Source: Bacteroidales bacterium
GTDB lineage: Bacteria; Bacteroidota; Bacteroidia; Bacteroidales; P3
DNA: 59,714 nt
Reading direction: 5' to 3'
Assembly (NCBI GenBank): GCA_017647785.1
Contig: JAGCJW010000011.1
Coordinates: 1 to 59,714 of the forward strand
Position 1 is the stretch's first letter; every line of letters begins with the position of its first letter. The translations under genes and the position numbers were made by a program. Of the stretch, positions 18,101-24,575 are shown one piece after another. The notes below the pieces were generated by a model. The model made no database searches, was not told the origin of the DNA, and worked only from the letters and a program-made list of their open reading frames with translations.

Positions 18101-19355
18101 TATGGGCATAGAAAGTGTTTATGATAAAAAAGATAGAAGTAAACATTCTCACCATGCAATAGATGCAACAATGCTTACATTGATTCCAAATCCTAACAAA
18201 AGAGAAGAGTTACTTAAACTATTTTATTTGCAAAAAGAAGATCCAATGCAAGCAGCTTATTATGAAGAACAAATTCAGAAAATATTGAAATCCATTCTTC
18301 CAAAGAAAGCTACGGAAATAAGAAACTTTATAGAAAGTAATATTTTAGTAGATCATGTTTCTAAAAATCAAGCCTTAGTTCTTGCGAAAAAAAGAAAAAG
18401 AATAAGAGGTAAGATAGTTCCTTTGTTAGATGCCGACAATAAAGTTGTATTTGAAAAAGACGAAAACGGAAACATTAAGAAATATAAAGGAAGACCAATT
18501 CCAGAAGCGAAATATTGGATAAAAGGAGATTCAATAAGAGGGCAATTACACGGAGAAACGTTCTATGGAGCAATAACACAAAATAAAAATGATGAAGTAA
18601 TTTATGTTGTACGAAGAGAATTAAAACACAAAGCAAATGTACAAGATTCTGGATTTAAAGATTGGAAAGAATTAGAAAGTGTAATTGTTAATAAAAAGCT
18701 TATAGATGTAATGAAAAGCCAATTCCCAGAAGGAACAGATTTTAAAACAGCAGTTGCAGAGGGAATTTATATGCTTAATAAACAAGGCGAAAAAGTAAAT
18801 AAAATAAGACATGTTAGATGTGTAGTTCCAAGTGTTAAAAACCCATTAGAAATAAAAGAACAAACATACATTTCTAATAAAGACTATAAGAACAAATACT
18901 ATGCAACGGTGGGAGATTTGTATGCAATGAGTAAATATGAAAGTGAAGATAAGAAGAAAAAAGAATATAAGGTTTGGAGTTTGTTTAATATATCTGAAAA
19001 TAGAAAATATATAGGAGAAGATATTCCTCAACGATACAATGAAAAGAATTTATCGTATTCATTAGTGAAAGGAGATATGTTGTTAATTTGTGAAAAAAGT
19101 ACAAAGGAATTATATGAGATGGATAATTCTAAACTTCAACAACGATTGTATGTAATTAGTAGGTTTGAAAGCGATGGAAGAATACAATTACTAAAAACTA
19201 TAAACGCTGAAAAGGACCCATTCACTGAAAATATTAAAGATTTTAATAAAATGCCTGAGAAAATAAGACAAAGCATTAATAAACTTAATTATTTAATTAA
19301 AGGTAAAGATTTTGATTTAGTTAATGGAGAGATAATCTTCTTAAACAAAAAATAA
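15165..19355 (+). CDS. cas9: Cas9, type II-C RNA-guided endonuclease
   Basis: A 1396-aa protein, in the usual range for Bacteroidota II-C Cas9. All catalytic parts are intact: RuvC-I LGLDLGTNSIG (D8), arginine-rich bridge helix (RTKKRSARRLYQSRKYR, ~63-80), RuvC-II VVETAREL (E717), HNH with EHTIPRS (H831) and SNKT, RuvC-III HSHHAIDAT (HH 996-997, D1000), then a C-terminal PAM-interacting region. The ATG follows a promoter that lies in the tracrRNA anti-repeat. cas1 follows after 9 bp. Base use returns to AT-rich after hcp. The PAM cannot be read from sequence. Confidence 0.98.
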   Translation: MAKILGLDLGTNSIGISLRNTDNGDNLTEQLELFNSIIFKSGVGTGKSGEFSYAAERTKKRSARRLYQSRKYRIWATLELLIKEGYCPLSMEDLEKWSKYDKEKGLKRQYPIHAIEFEQWVRLDFNGDGIADYSSPYQLRAELMQRQFDFTNQIDRYKLGRALYHIAQHRGFKSSKGETIKEQTQEESAKEIDVVELKQSESKKSGKLVEYMTKHNLHTVGCAFARLEKDGIRIKASEYQAVRSQYKKEIEAIFEFQNGLSITSEFYNHIISEKKGIGTIFYKRPLRSQKGNIGNCTLEPNKARCPISHPEFEEYRAWCFINNIRYREDVNAEWKTLTIEQKNKLFKDEFLKVKTSLKFKEIREWLQKELALTLDCEKDNKTINYKDNTSVSACPISARLKNLLGEDYKYWVFETKKIRINKKTGEQHYIKYNYIDLWHICFSFDEEENIEEISKELSFSEKQTKGLKTIWMKIQQGYSSLSLKAIKNINQFLKQGIPYTDSVLLAKLPELLKDKWELEKEVIIAELNNIIRENRLIKEIYNITNNLISNYKSLDYEDRFAEHNTQYKLQEQDYSDIDKVLKTQYTEKQWTSKTKPEQEYIKSEVTKQYQNFFASTKRDYCIIPKLSESLAEYLSTKYKFLTPKDLKKIYHPSMIDIYPMAKIEKVEEGIYLKQLGSPVIPALKNPMAMRVLHTLRSQINTLLKEGKIDEHTRIVVETARELNDANMRWAIEKYQEKRNDINKEIEKKLNELNIKVNDSAIDKVRIWTEQQDIVDIKSEEKSKKTKTQYKESDFTKIKYQLWSEQGYRCIYTGKFITLSDLFEENKVEIEHTIPRSKSFDDSLSNKTICYTQFNREVKKNQYPTQLSNYKDIILRIQPWIEKVKSLEERIHFWKDESKKAQTKDRKDHCIRQGHLWKMEYDYWKKKVDTFTMTEVSSSYRNNQLNDTRIITKYAYHYLKTLFNKVDVQKGEVTSVFRKIMGIESVYDKKDRSKHSHHAIDATMLTLIPNPNKREELLKLFYLQKEDPMQAAYYEEQIQKILKSILPKKATEIRNFIESNILVDHVSKNQALVLAKKRKRIRGKIVPLLDADNKVVFEKDENGNIKKYKGRPIPEAKYWIKGDSIRGQLHGETFYGAITQNKNDEVIYVVRRELKHKANVQDSGFKDWKELESVIVNKKLIDVMKSQFPEGTDFKTAVAEGIYMLNKQGEKVNKIRHVRCVVPSVKNPLEIKEQTYISNKDYKNKYYATVGDLYAMSKYESEDKKKKEYKVWSLFNISENRKYIGEDIPQRYNEKNLSYSLVKGDMLLICEKSTKELYEMDNSKLQQRLYVISRFESDGRIQLLKTINAEKDPFTENIKDFNKMPEKIRQSINKLNYLIKGKDFDLVNGEIIFLNKK

Positions 19356-19364
19356 ATAAGCCTT

Positions 19365-20300
19365 ATGATTAAACGCACATTATGTTTTACTAATCCCGCT
19401 TATTTGTCTTTAAGAAATCAGCAATTAGTGATAAAACTTCCGGAAGTGGAGACAAACTCTTCTCTTCCGGAGCATTTTAAATCGGAGGCTACTAAAACAA
19501 TCCCAATAGAAGACATAGGAATAGTGGTTTTAGACAATAAACGTATCACTATCACACAAGGAGTTTTGGAAGCCTTGTTAGAAAACAACTGTGCAGTCAT
19601 TACTTGCAACGAAAGCCACCTTCCGATAGGAATGCACTTGCCTTTGGTTGGCAACACCACACAAACCGAACGCATGCGTTATCAAATAGAAGCCTCTTTG
19701 CCGTTGAAAAAACAACTATGGCAACAAACCATAATAGCAAAGATTCAAAACCAAGCCGCAGTCTTGAAACAAATGAGAGGAACAGAGGTGCGCAATATGC
19801 AAAAGTGGGCAACAGAAGTTAAAAGTGGCGATAGCGATAACCTTGAAGCAAGAGCAGCAGTTTATTATTGGCAAAACGCCTTTCCGATGATAGAAAACTT
19901 TACTCGTGAAAGAGAAGGAGAGAGTCCAAACAATCTCTTGAATTATGGCTATGCAATCCTTAGGGCCATAGTTGCGAGAGCCTTGGTGTCAAGTGGCTTG
20001 CTTACAACCTTAGGCATACATCACAGAAACAAATACAATGCCTTTTGTTTAGCAGATGACATAATGGAGCCTTATCGTCCATACGTTGATAAACTCGTAA
20101 TGCAACTCTATGATAAATATCCCAACACACAAGAATTAACAAAAGAATTAAAGACAGAACTATTGTCAATTCCTGTTTTAGATGTGAATATAAATGGGAA
20201 AAGAAGTCCTTTAATGGTGGCGGTAACTACAACTACTTCTTCACTTCAAAAATGCTATGCGGGAGAATTACGTAAAATCATTTATCCAAGCATAAATTGA
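19365..20300 (+). CDS. cas1: Cas1 spacer-integration nuclease
   Basis: A 311-aa Cas1 of the type II family, the integrase that inserts new spacers as a complex with Cas2. Typical segments are LRNQQLVIKLPE near the N-terminus, NNCAVITCNESHLPIGMHLP, and the C-terminal HHRNKYNAFCLADDIMEPYRPYVD, which holds the conserved His and acidic ligands. It lies 9 bp after cas9 and 6 bp before cas2. No csn2 or cas4 follows, which makes the system II-C. Confidence 0.97.
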   Translation: MIKRTLCFTNPAYLSLRNQQLVIKLPEVETNSSLPEHFKSEATKTIPIEDIGIVVLDNKRITITQGVLEALLENNCAVITCNESHLPIGMHLPLVGNTTQTERMRYQIEASLPLKKQLWQQTIIAKIQNQAAVLKQMRGTEVRNMQKWATEVKSGDSDNLEARAAVYYWQNAFPMIENFTREREGESPNNLLNYGYAILRAIVARALVSSGLLTTLGIHHRNKYNAFCLADDIMEPYRPYVDKLVMQLYDKYPNTQELTKELKTELLSIPVLDVNINGKRSPLMVAVTTTTSSLQKCYAGELRKIIYPSIN

Positions 20301-20306
20301 AATTAA

Positions 20307-20639
<333 letters not shown>

Positions 20640-20649
20640 TTTTAAAAAG

Positions 20650-20760
20650 AACGCCTGAAAAAAACAAAGAAAAATCTGAAAAAGAACAAAGAAAAATTTC
20701 AAAAAAACAAAGAAATATTTTTCTAAAACAAAGAAAAATAAAAAACTAATAAAGAAAGCC
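20650..20760 (+). repeat. A-rich iterated CAAAGAAA motifs behind cas2
   Basis: Five to six copies of (A)ACAAAGAAA-like units occur in about 110 bp (from 20663, 20685, 20706, 20728 and onward), spaced roughly 21 bp apart. No gene is visible between cas2 and the array. Inverted copies of the same motif lie on the far side of the array at 24430-24520. Confidence 0.6.
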
Positions 20761-20810
20761 TAAAAACAAAGCCTAATTTTTCGAAAAATTAAATCCTAAT
20801 ACCATATATA

Positions 20811-20852
20811 AACAACAGAATCCGAGCCTATTACTCAGATTCTGTTGTTTTT
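20811..20852. terminator. cas-operon/array terminator that includes the first CRISPR repeat
   Basis: AACAACAGAATC (20811-20822) pairs perfectly with GATTCTGTTGTT (20838-20849), and after one mismatch GAG/CTC extends the stem. On the plus strand it is followed by TTT. Its 3' arm and T tract are the first nine bases of repeat 1 (from 20844). On the minus strand it sits exactly where an array transcript would end. Confidence 0.75.
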
Positions 20853-23653
20853 GCTAATGCAAAGATACTAAATTGAAAGCAATTCACAACCATCATTCCG
20901 AAATGGAACTTAAACCTCCGTTGTTTTTGCTAATGCAAAGATACTAAATTGAAAGCAATTCACAACGAGCGTAGCGAGTAAGCCGATTTAGTTATTGTTG
21001 TTTTTGCTAATGCAAAGATACTAAATTGAAAGCAATTCACAACCCGAAAGCGTTGCCGAATAAGGATCATGTGGTTGTTTTTGCTAATGCAAAGATACTA
21101 AATTGAAAGCAATTCACAACTCTGAAAAACTTACCTATGTTATAGCAAGGTTGTTTTTGCTAATGCAAAGATACTAAATTGAAAGCAATTCACAACTCTT
21201 CGGCCAAGCACAACATTCAGTTAACAGTTGTTTTTGCTAATGCAAAGATACTAAATTGAAAGCAATTCACAACACGCCGTCAACCCAAGCTACTATCACA
21301 TCGTTGTTTTTGCTAATGCAAAGATACTAAATTGAAAGCAATTCACAACTTCTACTTAAATCTATAGCGTTACGTTTAAGTTGTTTTTGCTAATGCAAAG
21401 ATACTAAATTGAAAGCAATTCACAACAGACCTGCACGCTTATAAGAAGTTATTTGGTTGTTTTTGCTAATGCAAAGATACTAAATTGAAAGCAATTCACA
21501 ACCTATTATGGTTATTTTGTATATTATGTTTAGTTGTTTTTGCTAATGCAAAGATACTAAATTGAAAGCAATTCACAACTGCTGAGCGTCCAATTCCTTT
21601 AATGTTAAGTTGTTTTTGCTAATGCAAAGATACTAAATTGAAAGCAATTCACAACCTCAGGCTATTCCTACTTCTACTCCACAAAGTTGTTTTTGCTAAT
21701 GCAAAGATACTAAATTGAAAGCAATTCACAACTTGGAATGCAGTCGGTGGCTGACTTGGGCAGTTGTTTTTGCTAATGCAAAGATACTAAATTGAAAGCA
21801 ATTCACAACACGGCTATTGAATACAAAGAAGAACAGGAGGTTGTTTTTGCTAATGCAAAGATACTAAATTGAAAGCAATTCACAACGGTAGAGGAAGAAT
21901 CACTCCAAGTGCGAGCGTTGTTTTTGCTAATGCAAAGATACTAAATTGAAAGCAATTCACAACATCTTGACCATAGCACGAAGCAAACTCAAGGTTGTTT
22001 TTGCTAATGCAAAGATACTAAATTGAAAGCAATTCACAACAATGTATCAGCCAAAAATGGCTATGAAATTGTTGTTTTTGCTAATGCAAAGATACTAAAT
22101 TGAAAGCAATTCACAACAGTCCCTGGTGATAGCTTTCATATTAACAGTTGTTTTTGCTAATGCAAAGATACTAAATTGAAAGCAATTCACAACTATAGAG
22201 GTAGCCTCTACGCACATTAACTGTTGTTTTTGCTAATGCAAAGATACTAAATTGAAAGCAATTCACAACCGTCTTTGACGGATTGGACGCAAACTAAAAG
22301 TTGTTTTTGCTAATGCAAAGATACTAAATTGAAAGCAATTCACAACTTTGAATAAATACCTTTTTCTTGTAATCTAGTTGTTTTTGCTAATGCAAAGATA
22401 CTAAATTGAAAGCAATTCACAACATATAAAGGAAGTTTCTTCTTCATTCTACTGTTGTTTTTGCTAATGCAAAGATACTAAATTGAAAGCAATTCACAAC
22501 CGGGTTGCTCGTATTTTAACGACTTAAAAGGTTGTTTTTGCTAATGCAAAGATACTAAATTGAAAGCAATTCACAACCTAATGGCGTTTATCAAGGGCAA
22601 ACAATCAGTTGTTTTTGCTAATGCAAAGATACTAAATTGAAAGCAATTCACAACAAAACGAATTAGATAGTAAAATATTAGTGTGTTGTTTTTGCTAATG
22701 CAAAGATACTAAATTGAAAGCAATTCACAACCCAACGGCACAACACAACAAAAACAGGCGTGTTGTTTTTGCTAATGCAAAGATACTAAATTGAAAGCAA
22801 TTCACAACTTACCAGAGCCGACCAGACTTGCCGAGCCGTTGTTTTTGCTAATGCAAAGATACTAAATTGAAAGCAATTCACAACGACTTGAAAAATTTTT
22901 CGTTTATTTGGAAGGTTGTTTTTGCTAATGCAAAGATACTAAATTGAAAGCAATTCACAACATGTCTTCGCCTTTTATGTCTTCGGGAGTTGTTGTTTTT
23001 GCTAATGCAAAGATACTAAATTGAAAGCAATTCACAACACAACTTACGGAGGTTTGACAGTAAAAGACGTTGTTTTTGCTAATGCAAAGATACTAAATTG
23101 AAAGCAATTCACAACTTCTTGGCTTCGACCCTTACACTGCAAGGGGTTGTTTTTGCTAATGCAAAGATACTAAATTGAAAGCAATTCACAACCGACCTTT
23201 CGGGCAACCTATTGAGTTTAACGTTGTTTTTGCTAATGCAAAGATACTAAATTGAAAGCAATTCACAACTTTGAAAGTATTCAAATTCGTAAAGTAATGT
23301 TGTTTTTGCTAATGCAAAGATACTAAATTGAAAGCAATTCACAACAGGCTGAATATAAAAATGAAGCCACTCTGCGTTGTTTTTGCTAATGCAAAGATAC
23401 TAAATTGAAAGCAATTCACAACAATAATATTGCAGTATTGTTTTTTGCACATGTTGTTTTTGCTAATGCAAAGATACTAAATTGAAAGCAATTCACAACG
23501 CAAGCGAGTACTCAACGCAAGGCTCGAAGGTTGTTTTTGCTAATGCAAAGATACTAAATTGAAAGCAATTCACAACCTGCTATAACAAAAGGTAGTGTTT
23601 CATCATGTTGTTTTTGCTAATGCAAAGATACTAAATTGAAAGCAATTCACAAT
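20844..23653 (-). CRISPR. type II-C CRISPR array, 37 repeats and 36 spacers
   Basis: The repeats are 47 nt and begin GTTGTTTTTGCTAATG on the plus strand; they end ATTCACAAC. 36 copies are identical, and the last (23607-23653) differs only in its final base (T for C). Spacers are 29 nt (numbers 1, 4, 6, 8, 10, 17, 18, 26, 32 counted from 20891) or 30 nt (all others), all different. The crRNA sense is the minus strand: only there does the repeat start with GTTGTGAATTGC, complementary to the tracrRNA. Each repeat holds a minus-strand promoter: TTG at repeat positions 46-44, a 19-bp gap, TATCTTTG at 24-17. Transcripts would start near the end of each repeat and run through one spacer into the next repeat. 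Confidence 0.98.
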
Positions 23654-23702
23654 AGACGATATTATATTTGTATTCGTCAGTATTGATTTTGTAACCTTTC
23701 AT
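23631..23702 (-). pseudogene. 23-codon ORF remnant running into the last repeat
   Basis: An ATG three bases after the regulator's stop codon opens MKGYKINTDEYKYNIVYCE and ends at a TAG inside the terminal CRISPR repeat. The tight spacing looks like the start of a second gene of the operon, for example a toxin behind an HTH antitoxin, cut off where the array begins. No family can be named from so few residues, and it may be chance. Confidence 0.35.
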
Positions 23703-23705
23703 TTT

Positions 23706-24260
23706 TTATTTACTTTGAATATATAATTTGATACCAATTGTATCTAATATTTTACAAAATGTTTGTAAGCGAGGCAAACGCTTCATTTCTAATGAACCAA
23801 CCACAGGGCTGGTACACCCTACTTGTTTTGCAATATCTCGGTGAGATAAACCCGCTTTTCTTCTTGTTTTCGTAAGGAAATCTCCCCATTTATGATGGGA
23901 AGTGAATTTAATCTCCTCCCCATCTTTAACGAGAAACATTTCACAATTGAGGTATTGAATGACGTCTCTAAATTGAGGCATATTAACATCCTCTTTGTTA
24001 AGGATTTTTTCAATTGAAGATAGCGTTATATTTGTTTCCGCTGCAATAACGGCGGGAGTTTTGTTTATACTATCTAAGTATCCCCTTAAATCAAAATCCT
24101 TAAATAATTGTCTGTCGATTGTTTTTATTTCATTAACACTTATTTCTAAGTTATTATCCCTTAGAAAATTGACAAGTTTATTTACTTGCTCAAAAGTTTC
24201 TTCTTTTCCATTAACGGAGAGTGTAATACTTCCATTTTCGTTATATCTTATTTCTGCCAT
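23706..24260 (-). CDS. double helix-turn-helix DNA-binding protein next to the array
   Basis: A 184-aa protein with two similar HTH halves. The first is around residues 66-112 (KTPAVIAAETNITLSSIEKI, then FRDVIQYLNCEMFLV). The second, clearly XRE-like, is around 137-184 (LSHRDIAKQVGCTSPVVGSL, then FCKILDTIGIKLYI). The shared ending suggests internal duplication. The first ~50 residues resemble the start of antitoxin-type regulators. It reads toward the array, with 52 bp and no terminator between. Its promoter lies in a decayed repeat. Regulation of the repeat promoters is a hypothesis; an orphan antitoxin is the main alternative. Confidence 0.8.
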   Translation of the reverse strand: MAEIRYNENGSITLSVNGKEETFEQVNKLVNFLRDNNLEISVNEIKTIDRQLFKDFDLRGYLDSINKTPAVIAAETNITLSSIEKILNKEDVNMPQFRDVIQYLNCEMFLVKDGEEIKFTSHHKWGDFLTKTRRKAGLSHRDIAKQVGCTSPVVGSLEMKRLPRLQTFCKILDTIGIKLYIQSK

Positions 24261-24352
24261 AACTCATTATATGTTTTTGATATTATACTTTCTATTTTTT
24301 TTGTTATAATTTCTTGGTTTCGTGGGTGGAGAATATCGTTTTATAGAACGTT

Positions 24353-24398
24353 GTTGTTTTTTATATTACAAAGATATAAAAAAATGGCAATTCACACC
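24353..24398 (-). promoter_or_regulatory. decayed CRISPR repeat carrying the regulator's promoter
   Basis: On the minus strand these 46 bases align with the repeat end to end: GTGTGAATTGC at the start, TATCTTTG (24376-24369) in the middle and AAAACAAC at the end. The -33 TTG has become GTG, 18 bp from the -7 box. Transcription would start near 24363 and reach the HTH gene after about 100 nt. Between 24261 and 24352 nothing else is seen. Confidence 0.65.
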
Positions 24399-24429
24399 TT
24401 GAAAAAATAAGACGAAAATTCGGGAAATT

Positions 24430-24520
24430 TTTTCTTTGCTTTTTTGAATTTTTCCTTTGAAAAAATATTTTTTTTTCTTTGCTTTTTTTGAATTTTTCAA
24501 AGACTTTTTTTCTTTGTTTT
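24430..24520 (-). repeat. iterated TTTCTTTG motifs, inverse of those behind cas2
   Basis: Units such as TTTTTTCTTTGCTTTTTTGA repeat about every 21 bp in this AT-rich stretch. Read on the minus strand they are the CAAAGAAA motifs of 20650-20760, so the array and the HTH gene are bracketed by inverted sets. Confidence 0.55.
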
Positions 24521-24544
24521 TTAAGTCCATATATTGAAATTTGT

Positions 24545-24552
24545 TATTTTTG
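24545..24552 (+). promoter_or_regulatory. promoter -7 element for the GH95 gene
   Basis: TATTTTTG fits TAnnTTTG and places transcription start just before the ATG at 24576. It shows that an upstream in-frame TTG at 24534 is not the start. Confidence 0.5.
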
Positions 24553-24575
24553 CATTTGTCTTAAATTTGAATCTT

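Noticed and set aside
23654..23705. Classical long CRISPR leader between array and HTH gene
   Set aside because: Only 52 bp are present. They contain no promoter of the TAnnTTTG type on the minus strand and partly overlap a short ORF.
24353..24450. The repeat-like sequence upstream of the HTH gene as a second tracrRNA
   Set aside because: On the plus strand it could be an anti-repeat, but no nexus hairpin or terminator stem follows; the sequence after it is AT-rich and unstructured. The locus at 15031-15116 has all parts of a tracrRNA.
24534..24575. Upstream extension of the GH95 gene
   Set aside because: The extension contains the promoter -7 box, and the signal peptide starts at the ATG at 24576.
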